Counted from the stretch's first letter, positions 36,793-48,729 are shown. The stretch: 64,000 nt of DNA from Pristionchus mayeri (GCA_036245805.1 BTRK01000002.1:28141067-28205066), one strand, 5' to 3'. The notes: generated by a model not told the origin, from the letters alone. A program made the numbers and translations.

Positions 36793-36954
36793 CTAACGAT
36801 AAACTTTCCTCTTTTCTTCCTCACTTAGTACATTGTACTTATGCTGAGCCTTCTCGAGCGAACGATGAATCTTCCTCTTTTCATCCTCACTCAAAGCGTT
36901 GTACATCTGTGTGCATTCGTCCAAATCCATGGTGCAGCTGAGACACGCTCCCAT
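36793..36954 (-). CDS. 53-codon ORF with MGxxxS/C start, possible small membrane-anchored protein
   Basis: Starts MGACLSCTMDLDEC, a plausible N-myristoylation and palmitoylation signal, 18 bases after a TTTTTCAG acceptor. It continues with two similar charged repeats, YNALSEDEKRKIHRSLEKA and YNVLSEEEKRKVYR, then TAG (36793-36795). It could be a complete small gene, or a first exon broken by that stop. The function is unknown. Confidence 0.4.
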   Translation of the reverse strand: MGACLSCTMDLDECTQMYNALSEDEKRKIHRSLEKAQHKYNVLSEEEKRKVYR

Positions 36955-37189
36955 TATGACTCGCGTCTGCAACTGAAAAAATACAACTTTTAAATCAATG
37001 ACAACGCAAATAACATTAAATCAAGTAAAATATGCAAACATGAAGACTGAAGTTTACATGAATTAACCATAAGCTAGAAAGCAAATAGTTGAACCAACTG
37101 GTAAACGAATTGAAATGTTGGATACGAAAATTCTGACTGAATAGGTCATGGAAGTAATTCTACACTGGAAGCAGATAGACCAACTCTTG

Positions 37190-38568
37190 GAGGTGGTGTT
37201 TGTCTCTTCCTTTCCCACTCCATTGATTTTGTTCAACTTGAAATCTGCCTTTCCCCCGGTGTCGAATTGCTCGCTATTGATATTGTTAAACCATTCCCTT
37301 ATCGTATTATTTATGTCTATTATACAATCCTAATCACGATTGCGACTCCCGTCCTCTCCTCGCTTCAATTTCTGATCTAATTGTGTCCACTTCTCGTCCC
37401 TCATTTATTATGGGCGATTTCAATATCCCCCACATTGTTTGGCCTCATTCATACTATCTCGCAGTTGCACTACTTGCTGTAACTTTATCGATTTCTGCGC
37501 CTCTCATGGTCTCACACAGCACGTTGTTTCTCCTACTCATAATGCAAATATTCTTGATTTAGTTCTATCTACCGATTCATATTTCTTGTCATCTGTTTCT
37601 CTCTCTCCTGGTCTCGCTGATCATTTCAACATCAATTTTTCTCTGCGCACTATCTCCGTTGATAATCGGGATGAGTCAGTCAGTCGCTCCTGGCGGAGGG
37701 GAGATTTTGCTTTGGCAAATTCCCTCTTCTCTGGGATCGACTGGATGGCATCCCTAGTCAATGGATATACGACACAGAACATTTATGACCGATTTGTAGA
37801 AATCGTTCAACAAGTGATCGTAGAAACAATCCCCCTTACTCCCAATCGCCCTACTTATTCTAAATATATTCTTAAACTCCTTCGTATTCAATATAGAATG
37901 TATTGCAATAACGACCCCAATTATGAAACCTTCTCTAAGAAAGTCCGCTTAGCTATTAAACGTGAAGCAATTAGGAAGGAGGGCAAACGAATACTCTCAT
38001 CCAGTGGAGGTCTCTTCTCTCACATGAGAAGTATTTCCAAACAAAAAGCCTCCGTTTCTGCGCTTCGGCGTGGTGACGGCTCATTCGCCTCCTCCCCTTC
38101 AGAAAAAGCTGAGGCCACAATTCGCTTCCGTTTTCACTGTTGATAACGGTATAATTCCACTTTTCCCTGTTCGCAACACTTCCAACCTAGATTCCATAGA
38201 TATTTCCCCATTCATCCTAGAAAAATTTCTTGCAAAATGCCTCGAAAGTGTTCAGTTGGTACCGATCACATTAACTCTATTCTCCTTAAAGAGTGTGCCA
38301 CTTCCCTCGCATTTCCCCTCTCCCTAATTTTTGAATCCTCTCTCCTTACCGGCTCCATTCCTTCCCAATGGACAGAGGCAGTTGTTTGCCCTCTGTTCAA
38401 AAAGGGAGGCAAGCCTGAGAACGCGTCCGATTATAGGCCCATTTCACTCACTAGTAATGTCTCCAAACTTTTTGAGAGAGTTGTCAAAAGCACTCTCTCA
38501 TACTACCTCAATTCTAATAGCCTCCTCACTTCAAATCAATATGGCTTCCGTAGGGTAGGAGTACAACC
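37190..38568 (+). pseudogene. Decayed non-LTR retrotransposon (LINE), 3' truncated
   Basis: Endonuclease pieces are visible in several frames: FVQLEICLSPGVELLAIDIV (about 37225), SFIMGDFNIPHIVW (about 37410), and in the 37439-38143 frame LSPGLADHFNINFSL and a connector to GDGSFASSP. The start of the reverse transcriptase follows at 38237-38568 with WTEAVVCPLFKKGGKPENAS, YRPISLTSNVSKLFERVV and NQYGFRR. At least four frame changes. The catalytic YADD part is missing, so it is inactive. The clade is likely Jockey/CR1-like (inference). Confidence 0.85.
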
Positions 38569-38688
38569 CATCAATTCTTAAAATTCGTTCATTCATTATT
38601 CTGCCCACAATCAACTGTTTCCCCTTCATTAATATTTGATTTCAGAGAATCTCGCACTCGAGGTTCGTCTCGCAAATTATTCCCCCGT

Positions 38689-38759
38689 TTTAGAGCTTCT
38701 GATAATTTATCTAAACAATTTATGATAAATTGTTTAGATAAATTATCAGAAGCTCTAAA
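38689..38759. repeat. 71-bp perfect palindrome
   Basis: Arms 38689-38723 and 38725-38759 are exact complements around a single G (TTTAGAGCTTCTGATAATTT at the left end). It is the most perfect hairpin in the window and lies just beyond the truncated LINE. Confidence 0.9.
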
Positions 38760-38769
38760 TTATTTATCT

Positions 38770-39609
38770 CTCATCGCACCTATTCCACTATTAATTCCTT
38801 ACCTCAAGGAACCCTTTCCCTCTCTTCCAAATTGTTCACCAAACATATTTCCAGTAAATTACCCGTTTCATACTTGTTTTAACTATCTCTATATCTTCTT
38901 ATTTTCTCGAATTCTCCCTACTACATTCTGGTCGTCGAAACGCGGTGACTACTACACTTAACCTCAACTACCACACCGTCATTTTAAATTGTTCCTGCCA
39001 GTTCCTAGCTACTGGTTTTATGTATTCGCACACTAACTTTCTGCGATAAAGATATATAAAGATATATATAAGCATCCGATAATGAGGGGTGCCACGTGGT
39101 GTAGTTGCTGGAAGAATCCAACCGATAATTCGATAGGTTATGATGGCTATCCAGAGTAAAGTTCTCCTAATAACAGACCGTCTCCTTGATTTGATCGATT
39201 GATTCGCATAGATTGCTGAAACTTGGCAGTTTATCATTACACGACAAGGACAATATATGAAATCAGCATGAAGACCACCAAATACTTTGTGCGAATCGAG
39301 TGTGGGGCTCATTTTAAGAAACTTTCCGTTATGAGAATTCACTGCTGAAATACTCTCGTAACGAAGTTTTCATTAATTACCCGCATACCGCGCTCTGTTC
39401 CTTGATCCTTCCCTTTTGGTGCGGGATCCGATCCCTTCAGTGTCATTTCTGCGGCATCTATTGTGCCTCGGCAGTGTTTCTCACATTAAATCAACAATGA
39501 GACGTACCTGAATGAACGTCTTGTGCAAGAATCATCAGGATTCCTATTCATCTCCGTTGTGCAACCCCCAAAGCTGAATGAAAATTGAAATGCTCACATT
39601 GGCTGGGGC
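38770..39609. other. No gene recognised
   Basis: AT-rich stretch between the LINE and the helicase 3' end. A 124-codon minus-strand frame (38968-39342) has no recognisable features and unlike composition, so I do not call it. Confidence 0.5.
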
Positions 39610-42600
39610 TCACTTTTCGATGCGCTCAAAGTATTTCGGGTACAGAATCTTCATCCAGGTGCGTCCTGAAGCTACGGAAGGATGACCGATTACGATGAGC
39701 GCTTCTTTGTGACGGCTTACGGCAACGTTGCATCTGAAATGGAAATAGACGCTAAGTGCACTAGGTCAGAACCTTTCGGATGACAACCAAAAATTGTGCA
39801 AAATTATCTCAAATTGTCTCATGTTCCTACACTGTCAGTCTTCTGCGAAACTATACAGAAAGGTACTCATATTTTTGGTTATCATTTAGCCTCGAAGAGA
39901 ATAGGATCTATTAGATTCTACCGCCACGGTGAATCTCATATGATAAATATCACCTGAGTGGACAGGTAAAGAAAGATTTGCTGTCTGACAGCGTTGTTGT
40001 CGTTGTTAATACAATTACGACGTCCTTCTCGCGACCCTGAATTGTATTATGATCAATATGTAATCGAATTAGCTAGAATGCAAAACTGAGACATATTCAG
40101 GTGAAACCGTACAAGATGTAATCAGGCTTTTTGAAAATGGTGTGCCTCCTACGGTCTAGTCAATTTCCAACTCGTAAACAATCCATTCAGGCATTTTACA
40201 ACTTGGAAATTTACATGAGGCACATAAGTTTAGAACAAGCCTACAACTTGTGTGACCACTCCTGAGTATTGCATTCTAGCAGCATCTGCCTTGATCACCT
40301 GAGCAGAGTCGACGGTGAGCACTTCGTATCCCTTCGGGAGCCTCTCCTGTACCATCCTCCGCTGCGCCTCGTAGTACGAGATGATCATCACGTACTTATC
40401 ATCGTATCCACTCTTCCACAATGCTCTGACAATGCTCACAAGACATGCCGCCTCTTCTTCATTCACTTTGGAGGTGCCGCTCTGCTTCGCCGTCCCGCGA
40501 ATCTTCCAGAAGATACATCGTTTGTCTCCTTCCGTCAGAGAAGCCAATGGGTTAAAACGAGACTCCGGTTTGCACGAGATCAGCCCTCCATCGTAGAAGA
40601 CGTCGGAGTAGTGGGCGACAAGCGACGGCGACGCCCGGTAGACTCGCTTCAGCGTGATAACGGGAAGGTTCTTCTTTGCTTTCGCTACTTCTAACGCGGA
40701 TCGGGCGGCCAGCTCGCTGACTATCTCGCCCCTCGTACTTGAATGGAGGAAGCTGCTTCGAGTCTCCGATGAGCACCAACTGAGCTCGTGGGAAGGCGAT
40801 TACGAGGGCGTTGAGAGCAGCTTCTGTCAGCTGCGAGGCCTCGTCGACGACTACTCTCTCCACCTTCGTCTTCAACAGCTGCGTCAAGCGGTCTGGCTTG
40901 TCGGGGTCGTCTTTGAAGCGTCGGCTCAGTAGTATGTCTACTGTACCGAAGAGGATGTCGTAGTCCCGCCGCTCGATGATGGCGTACAAGTTGCGCATGG
41001 CCGATCGAAGTCGTTCCCGTTCATCTTCGTCCTCTGCGAGTCTCAGCGCCTCCTCAGTCTTCAACAATTGCTCTCTTAGCCTGGTATCAGCCAAGATAAG
41101 CGAGCGCCGGGTGAAAGGCGAACTCGCACCCTCAGTGTCCTCTCGCTCCCGTCCCATAAGATGCAGAATTCGTTTCTCATCTGTGCCGGCGAGCTTGGCC
41201 AGCTCAAGCGCCATGTTGATGACGGGCACATTGGCTGTGGAGACGAAGAGTTGGACGCCCTTTCCATGGTAGTTCACAGCCATTGCTGCAGCTGCGAGAG
41301 TCTTCCCTGATCCCGGAGGCGCCTCGATCACGAAAGCTTTGAAGTCGTCGCAGGTGTAGTGGAAGACAGCCTCGGACTGCTCCTGATTAAGCTTCACCAC
41401 TTCTCGCGATGCTCTCCGTACCTCGACTTCTCCGTCAGTTTCGAGCGGAGCGAAATAAGAGTGCGCGCCATAAATGAAATGAAGAAAAGGCCAGCTGTTC
41501 CGAATTAGAGAAGTAGAGTTGTATGCCTCGATGAGGGCATCGGTAATTTGCACTTCCTTCCTGCTGAGGTTCTCGATCTCCAAGATGGTGTCGACGCGCA
41601 CTTCCTCAGGGAGATACTCCATGGGAAGGTAGCAGAAAACGCGCCACCGCCTGTCTCCTTCCTTCTTCTCTACGCGATTTACTTCAACACAGAACCACTC
41701 GCCAGAGAGCGTCGTCAGATCCAATTCCGTTAAACGCACGTCCCTTCCCTTCCTTCTCTGCGCCGGAATGCTCAACACGAGTTGGTGTTCGTTGAGCGAT
41801 GTGACCACGGCATAACGCTGGTCTAAATCGCGCACTCTGCAGCCTAACAGCAAAGCAGGCAAGATCAGTTCGCGATAGATCTCATCGCTATCGTAATCGT
41901 TCGAATCCCTCTCGACGTACTGCTTGAGACGAAGCTTTCCTGGAGCTACGATCTTAACGCTGTTCCACTGAAAATCATCGGATTCGTACGTTATATCGGT
42001 AGCGATGTAGAGTCTGCCTTCTTCAAGGCTGATGTGTGAAGTGACGCAATTTCGTTGGATTCTCATCGTATATTTGCTGGTAGGTAGGAGAAAGCATAAG
42101 CGAGAGTCCGTGCTGCACAGGAGGTATACTGGACTCTCCGATGGATTTATGTCAAGTGAGGCTCTTTCGCAAGCAGTAATGCACGAATCGGGTGATTCTT
42201 GAGTACGACGAAGGGAATCAACTTGCAACTGTGACGTGTTTCCGAGCACAGTGTGAAATGAAACGAATCCCTCTCGATCGAACTCATATTGAGGCTGAAT
42301 ACAAGAAGGGGATCGCGGAGGAGATTTGGACGAGTTTGGATTTGGATTTGATTTGGGGATTTGGGCGGATGAATGTTAGGTGGCTCCCGAGATGCGTAGG
42401 GGAACGCATGAGCTTGAGGAACATGTACAATGTCGGCCTCCCTTATCTTGGCAGAAGTTCGATTCGCTAAACGAACGTCGTCGTGAATCAGCTGATAAGA
42501 AGTAGAACTTGAGGGAGGAATGGGTGACCGCTGAGATAATGCTGTGCTGGACGATTGACGAAGGGATGGTGGAAAACGTCCCGTTGTCAGACTAGTGCTC

Positions 42601-43024
42601 TTGCAGTTTCCGGAAGCTCTCTGAAAGTGGAAGGGAAAAGTGGCATTTGACATTCACAATTTGAGGATTTCCAGTTACAAATGCAGCTTACAAATTCTTG
42701 TCGAGAAGATGATGTCGTTGAGAACCCCGTGCTAGGCTGCCGTTGAGAGATCTGAAATTCGTGAATGGAATAATACTTCTTCAAAATTGTTCAAGTAGTG
42801 CACACAAATCTAATCAAACAAGTGTATTTTGCTAACCTAATATTTTGCTAAAATTGGCCATAAATTCTAACTATTTCGAATATCAATGTAAATTCTACCG
42901 TCCGGTTAGTGACAGCATTGGTGCGCGAATTGTTGGGAACTTGATTTAATTGGCGAGTCAACTGAGTCGACGATGATGTTGGAACATTCTCCGTCTTCTT
43001 CTTTTTGGAAAATATCCCGCCCAT
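39610..43024 (-). CDS. SF1 (UPF1-like) helicase with a one-base frameshift
   Basis: Exons: 42899-43024, 42692-42751, about 42429-42620 (donor tentative), 40299-42294, 39954-40036 and 39610-39733; all phases agree except one lesion. The start is MGGIFSKKKK, a possible myristoylation signal with a basic patch, then a Ser/Thr/Pro-rich region. Helicase motifs in order: Q-like LNQEQSEAV, Walker A APPGSGKT, VSTANVPVINMALELAKLAG, Walker B VVDEASQ, motif III LIGDSKQLPPF, motif IV region VMIISYYEAQR, motif V TVDSAQ|GREKDVVIV and motif VI NVAVSRHKEALIVIG. This is an ATP-dependent nucleic-acid helicase of the UPF1/NFX1-like group (AAA_11 and AAA_12 type). After LPPFKYEG the frame breaks: CCCC at 40729-40732 needs one base fewer, after which EIVSELAARSALEVAKAKKN continues. 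Either an assembly error or an inactivating insertion. About 900 residues when read across. Confidence 0.85.
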
Positions 43025-43313
43025 GCTTGCCTGAACACTTGTCAGATTACTCTTATATTTAAACAATTTCAATGCAAAAAAGAAAGGACACGACAAAGAA
43101 TAACATACAATTTCACATAACAATGGAGCATATTGGGATTAAGAGACTCACTCGGCAAGACACAATTATCTCCTGGACAAGTACGCTATCAACGAGAATC
43201 GAACGCACATACTTGCGGGGTCAGAGTGGTATGTTAAAACATATTTTGTCAGTGCAAGAACTCTCGCGAAAACTGATGGAGAAGAAAGTTCCGAGAGTTG
43301 TCAGAGAGAACTG

Positions 43314-43314
43314 A

Positions 43315-43340
<26 letters not shown>
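43314..43340. repeat. (GA)n microsatellite
   Basis: About 13 GA units upstream of the helicase start, with further imperfect GA sequence before it. Confidence 0.85.
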
Positions 43341-43345
<5 letters not shown>

Positions 43346-44014
43346 GTGCGAAAACGGACTACACGTCGCTTAGCAGCAATCAAGTGAAAAATAATTTTTA
43401 AAACTCATATGATGATAGATTACTGGGAAAGGAGGGCTCCGAGAAAGATGAAAAGATATGCAAGAGTTCACAGGGTAATTTATAACAGCAGTTTGTTATT
43501 GCCGAAAAACGTTCACGATATTCACATATAGACGTGACATAGTTTTCGTTTTGTTATTATAAATTTAAGAGCGGAGGACGAATAAAGCGAATATTTTGAC
43601 TGCTTCTCCTCCCAGGATCTCCGAAAGAGGCATCCACGTTCCGAATCTATCACAAATGACACGTTTCTCTAACTCACCGCTATACAACGCCAATTCAGTT
43701 GTCTCTACCTTGCTATCTCACGTGTCTCTGCTCGTCTGCTAGGCTCGAATTCGGAGAAATATCTCACAATTCGGGAACATTTTCTTTGATAAATTTCACC
43801 TATTGATACTGTAATAATGTTTTTTTTATTCTTTGCAAGTACCTTTGAAACGAATTATGAGCTCGCATAATCAACAGGGGCCGACGAGGTTTGCGAATGT
43901 GATTTCATCGACTGTCTAATATAATGTTTCTCGTAATATTATTATTTTTTCATTTTTATTCTAGAATGAAGCGTTGTTAATAATTAATTATTGTGCGTTT
44001 TTTGGACAAGCATT
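43341..44014. other. Intergenic, nothing recognised
   Basis: AT-rich region between the helicase 5' end and the small secreted-protein remnant. No long frame or repeat structure seen. Confidence 0.5.
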
Positions 44015-44236
44015 ATGAACAACATTTTTTTATCAATTCTATTTATCGCATGCGTTCATGCTACGTAGACCCGCAACAAAGTTGTCATAGAGGTTCAAGA
44101 ATGTACAGGCAAGGCACTTTGTGAAGAGAAGGAATTGCTTGAGAAGATAATACTAGATCTGATGGGGAAGGAATACTACACAACAATTGATCGTAGGCAA
44201 GCAGGGAACCCGTCATGGAAGTACTGTAAGAGGTAG
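44015..44236 (+). pseudogene. Small secreted Cys-containing protein with an in-frame TAG
   Basis: MNNIFLSILFIACVHA is a good signal peptide. TAG at 44066-44068 (codon 18) follows, then 55 open codons (TRNKVVIEVQECTGKALCEE .. SWKYCKR) to TAG at 44234-44236. Three Cys lie in the mature part. It is convergent with, and nearly touching, the 3' end of the Ig gene. The open frame after the stop suggests recent inactivation or a sequencing error. The family is not recognised. Confidence 0.45.
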
Positions 44237-44259
44237 ATCATTGCAGAGAGTCGTCAAGT

Positions 44260-47200
44260 TCACGAGGCCGGCGGTTGGGTGGGTGCCGGGATGTAGTAAT
44301 CGGGCAGAGGCATGACAGGCTTTCTAAAACCTGGTCCTAGGGAGGGATGAGAACGGGCGAAGAAGGAGGGACGAAGAGTTCGACGACGTCGAGGTTGAAG
44401 GCAGCAGAGAGCGCAGAGGAGATAGAGGAGAACGATGCAACTGGAAAAAAATGGTGATTGATAACTGTATTGGGTAGAGGAATCGTCATATGTTAACAGC
44501 TAAGCGCTTAGATTCACGGGAAATTAGCTATACTGTCAAACGTCCGATCAATTTTAACATCGAAAAATAATTCACGTTTGACAGTATAGCTAATTTCCCG
44601 TGCATCTAACCTTTTGGCGATAACATATGAAATATAGATCTGATCAATAGCTTTAAGTCTAGGCAAAGAGTGAAGCTTTTTGGCCAAAAATAACCGACTT
44701 ACGCAATTTCTTCCCCAAGAGTTCCAAAATGGTAGGTTCCATAACGTACATTCACCGTATGGAGACCCGGGTATAATTGCGATATCTTTGCTATTCACAA
44801 GCGAGAGGTTCAAATGATATTTAAGATTATCGTGATGACTTGAAAATTGAATGGATAGAATTCTGACCTCGTTGCAAGGCAGCCAATGAGGAACCAGAGG
44901 ACACACGCTCGGAAGAAGTACGTGCACCGTTGAGAGACCGAATCGAGCGAGTCTGAAAAGGAATATTATACTTAGGCGAATAACAATGCATAGCGAAGCT
45001 GCGAAGAGTTGACAGCAGATTATACAATTCTCAATTATGACCTTCAATAACGTTCAATATTCTAACTTATAATTTAAAATTCAGCTCTACAATTCTAACG
45101 ACGGCTGGTTTCGTGGGAAATGGTCTTTGTAATCGTGTAGTCAATAGGTGGAACTCCCTTTCCAATATTATTATACTGTCAAGTAGCGCCAAGACTATAG
45201 TATAAAGCTTTAATTATTGTTCCACTAATTGTATCCCATCCCTTTGTCGATGAGTTGTGACATCGAATATCATGTTTTCACGTTGTCTAAGTAATTCAAA
45301 ATCTTTTCCTAGTACTAAATAACATGATAAATTATTATTATCTCCTCACAGTTCGAGAGAACTCAGTTGATCATTTCTCACGAAGCCAATCAGTGTTCGA
45401 ATTTAGTAAAACAGATTGAATTAGCTAATATCTTAATTAATAATTTACCCGGAATGGCCCTGTCAATGGCGAGATCCTTCGCATCGATGAACACTCGCGA
45501 GGTCGCCCGACCTCCGAAGTTCGTGAAATTGCACGTGAACAGACCTGCAGTTGACTCACATTTAGTTTTTGCCCAAGACACGAGAATGCTATGTTTCAGA
45601 AACAGCACAAGATTTGAAACAATTTGGTGACAGTCGATAATGGCCAGGTCGTCATGAACACACACCCAAATGGCTGATGGTGAATCGAGGGATGTGGAGG
45701 GTTCCATTGGGGAAGGAGGTCGAGTCCGGCGAATAGCGAGAGAGGGAAGCGCCGTTCTCAAGAATTCAGATCAATCGATTATTTTTAAAATACAATGGAC
45801 ATTTCTTCAGGTTCACCATAGAACTTATATTCGGGTTTGCAGCTGCCAAAATTCATCGTTACCATAGCAATCTTTCACCCTTTTTCAATTTAAAACTTGG
45901 CAAAAGTATAGATAGCATGGGAGTATGAGAGTCAACAGATCAACTATTAGTAAAAAAAAATTGTGAATCTATTAAATAGGCAGTAATAAATTCATAGACT
46001 TCTTAGTAACTCTTCTATATCTTCTCTCCTTACCAACTGCCAGTTGACGGCAGGCGCGGGATCAGCAGCAGGAAGAGAGCAGCGGAGTCGGACTGACTCC
46101 CCGAGGACGATGCGACGAGGAGAGAAGGTGATGTGGTCTTCTAAAAAAGGGGTAGATAGTGAAAGAAACGATCGAGATTGCCACCAAGCACCACTCCCTA
46201 TCATGCATCAGTTATATAGTACTAGGGATGGCTTCGCACGAAATGATGCTCTTCATCCCTTTGGTACGGACTAAGACCTAGATCCGATTCACGTGTTCAC
46301 TCAACTCTCTAACCTGCGAGAGAGCACGCAGAATAAAGAGAGTCATTTCTTGCAAAGCTAACCCTGCTTGGTACCCAATTGACAGTGCCATTTCAGTATA
46401 TTCAATCAAGGTTCCAGTTTACTCTACCCATGGGCAGCTTCTCCACGAAGGCAACTCGCAGCGTCGAAGCTGCGCCGCTCGCGTTCCTCGACGCGTCGCG
46501 GCACTCGTAAGTTCCCGCGTCTTCTGGAATGGACGTTATAATGACCCTCTCTTATTTCATCTTTCTGTGACTAAAATTAGGCTCATTGCTCGAAATATAG
46601 TTTGCACCAGTTAGAACGACGCTAATCGTTGTTAGAAGTGACTAATTAAATATTCAAAAAAATTAAGTACTGCTAGTTTTCTTTGTAAATCCGGAAGGGT
46701 GGACAAGATAGGGAAGCGCATCAACGTTCTACGCCATCAAAGGGATCAATGAGTATCCCATTCTTTATAAAAATCGCTCCACTCACCCCTCCTGATGTCG
46801 CTGACGATGAGGAATCCGACCTCGGGCACGTTCTGCTCCGGTTTGTAAGTGCGATCTGGCAGGAGCGCGTTCGATTTGCTGGAAAGGGGGAGATCAAAGA
46901 CCAAATATGAGAGAGCAAAAAAAGAAAGTGCATTTCAGCTAGTCTTATATCAAAAGGACTTGTATCGATAAAAGTTTGGTTCTCATTCCCACTCAGCAAT
47001 AAATCAAATCCCAGATTTCCATTTTCATCTAAAGCGCAAATGAGTTTCAGCATAATTTCATCAACCGCTCGAAGACCATTATTCGATTTAATGTCCAGAT
47101 CAAGTTGAAAAATTTCGAAATCACTTCTGATCATATATTGGTGAACACCCATTCCCCTTCTTTGAATCTTCCTATCAGCAATTAATTTTAATTTAATACC

Positions 47201-48498
47201 TGGACACGTTGGCTACGGGCACTCCGTCCTTGTACCACGTCGCCTGCGAGCTCTCTCCAGAGAATATCGGTTCGCACATCAGGGCTGAAATTAGAGTTTA
47301 ATTTTTCAATTTGAATATCAATACATAAATATTTTCGAAAATACCATACCAGTGGTTGATCCCTCAGGCACGAATTGCTCCAGTTTCTTGTCATCTTTCA
47401 ATGAATCCTCAGCCAGCGAAGATCGAGTAATCCCTGAAATTTTGCTAGATGATTTTCCCGGATTAGTACTCATTTTGCTCCCAATTATCATACTCGCACA
47501 GCCTGATTCGCACCCGAGGTCAGTCCATTCATGTGCGCACTCTTTCCTTTTCCGCGCTCTCGGGGGGTCAGAGTGGGTGAGAGAGCAGACAAATCGGAGA
47601 GATACAGAGACTTTCTCGATTATCCTCTCTGGCTATTGTGCTGGGATACAAAAGAGGTGCCAGGAGTCGATCTGTGCATAATAATGGGCATAGATCGGGG
47701 GATGGAGATAATCAGAGGGAGGGAGGGACGGATACACGAGTTGCGTGCGTCTTCTCATTACTTACGCCGATCCGCGCAGGGATAAAGGAAGGCTAATGGC
47801 AGGGAGGAAATGAATAGCAGCAGAAAACAGTGCCGTGCATCTGCAGATATCTATGCCATTTTAGATGTTTTACACCATTGATGGTTTCGCAAGATATGAC
47901 TATCTTCATTTTGCATGCTCTATCACCTGCTAGACAGGCAGTAAAGTACGCAGAATGAACAAAACCAGAAGTATTGCGAAACCATCCCTATTTTGCCGGA
48001 TCCCGTTGCGCATTTCAGAAGCCCACACTATGCCCTTTACCCTCATCCAGTAAATCTTTGGCCCTGACAAGACAACGCGAGTGACCTACCCTCTCTAATT
48101 TACGGCTACCTGGGTTAACTCTGACGTGTGTTGGTTGTAAGCAATCTTTGTTTCCCTTCAGAACCACTAAAAGCCACCCAAAACGTGCCTGAAAGTGGAT
48201 CGACCGGATGTAAATTAGTCACACTCCGGGCTTATGCCAGAAATAGGAGATGCTCTAAGGGACTGACTGACTGATGGCATATGGTCGCTTTCAGGGAAAT
48301 CCGATACACTTCAACTCCTCATTAAGGACGCCCATAATAGTGTCAGAACCGCCAATTACACACACTTTGAACGCTCGTAAATCGGTCTCGAGTCGAAAAC
48401 GAGCCCGTAAATGTCATCAGGTGGATCAGATTAGGGCACTGACCTAATAACAACAGGAAGACCAGCCGGTGGCTGAGACCAGAGAGTAGTGGAGGCAT
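44260..48498 (-). CDS. Type I membrane protein with two immunoglobulin domains
   Basis: Ten exons that join in phase: 48444-48498, 47350-47433, 47200-47284, 46787-46878, 46428-46523, 46034-46140, 45666-45756, 45449-45544, 44868-44952 and 44260-44440. The signal peptide is MPPLLSGLSHRLVFLLLLG; the ATG is nine bases after a TTTTCAG acceptor. Ig domain 1 runs from ALMCEPIFSGESSQATWYKD to EDAGTYECRDASRNASGAAS. Ig domain 2 runs from GESVRLRCSLP and VNWQL to HLGLFTCNFTNFGGRATSRV. One transmembrane helix spans ACVLWFLIGCLATSCIVLLY LLCALCC and is split between two exons, followed by QPRRRRT and a short Pro-rich cytoplasmic tail (PDYYIPAPTQPPAS). About 290 residues. Likely a cell-surface adhesion or receptor molecule; two Ig domains plus one helix recalls nematode ZIG-1 or basigin, but I cannot assign an orthologue. 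Confidence 0.8.
44487..44629. repeat. Foldback MITE in the last intron of the Ig gene
   Basis: Arms 44487-44543 and 44574-44629; the inner 29 bp (CACGGGAAATTAGCTATACT and on) match exactly and the outer part matches loosely to CATATG at both ends. The loop is about 30 bp. Confidence 0.8.
46224..46365. repeat. Hairpin repeat family H, long copy in the Ig gene
   Basis: An inverted repeat whose ends are AGGGATGGCTTCGCACGAAA and the complement of AGGGTTAGCTTTGCAAGAAA. Inside is the GCGAGAGAGCACGCAGAATA arm that recurs throughout 46-59 kb. This copy and the one at 47879-47989 show the full-length, MITE-like form. Confidence 0.7.
47879..47989. repeat. Hairpin repeat family H, long copy in the Ig gene first intron
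   Basis: Ends GATGGTTTCGCAAGATATGA and the complement of TAGGGATGGTTTCGCAATAC, with a core TCTTCATTTTGCATGCTCTA and matching GTACGCAGAATGAAC. Same family as 46224-46365. Confidence 0.7.
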
Positions 48499-48729
48499 TC
48501 TTTGGATCTGAAAATGAATGGATTTACGAGATTTGAAAAGCGAAACTCACAGGCAAAAAGTGAGCGAACTTGGTAGAAAATGCGTGGAAACGCGGGGCAA
48601 AAAAGAGGTGGCATATGGAGCGATCGCGGATATTTTATGTGGCGCCGCGCCAGACTAATGGACAAGGTAAGAAAGGATTCGATTTGAGTGGAAATGGGCT
48701 GAGTGAATATTGGCGAATCGAGTAGACGA

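Noticed and set aside
38968..39342. 124-codon minus-strand frame
   Set aside because: Isolated, Ile/Arg-rich by composition, no family features; more likely chance in AT-rich DNA.
42147..42300. A second frameshift in the helicase
   Set aside because: An intron from an ATT|GTACAT donor (42429) to an ATTCAG acceptor (42294) restores phase, so a second lesion is not needed.
43072..43314. 80-codon plus-strand frame upstream of the helicase
   Set aside because: Overlaps the helicase 5' region on the other strand and ends in the GA microsatellite area; no features of a real protein.
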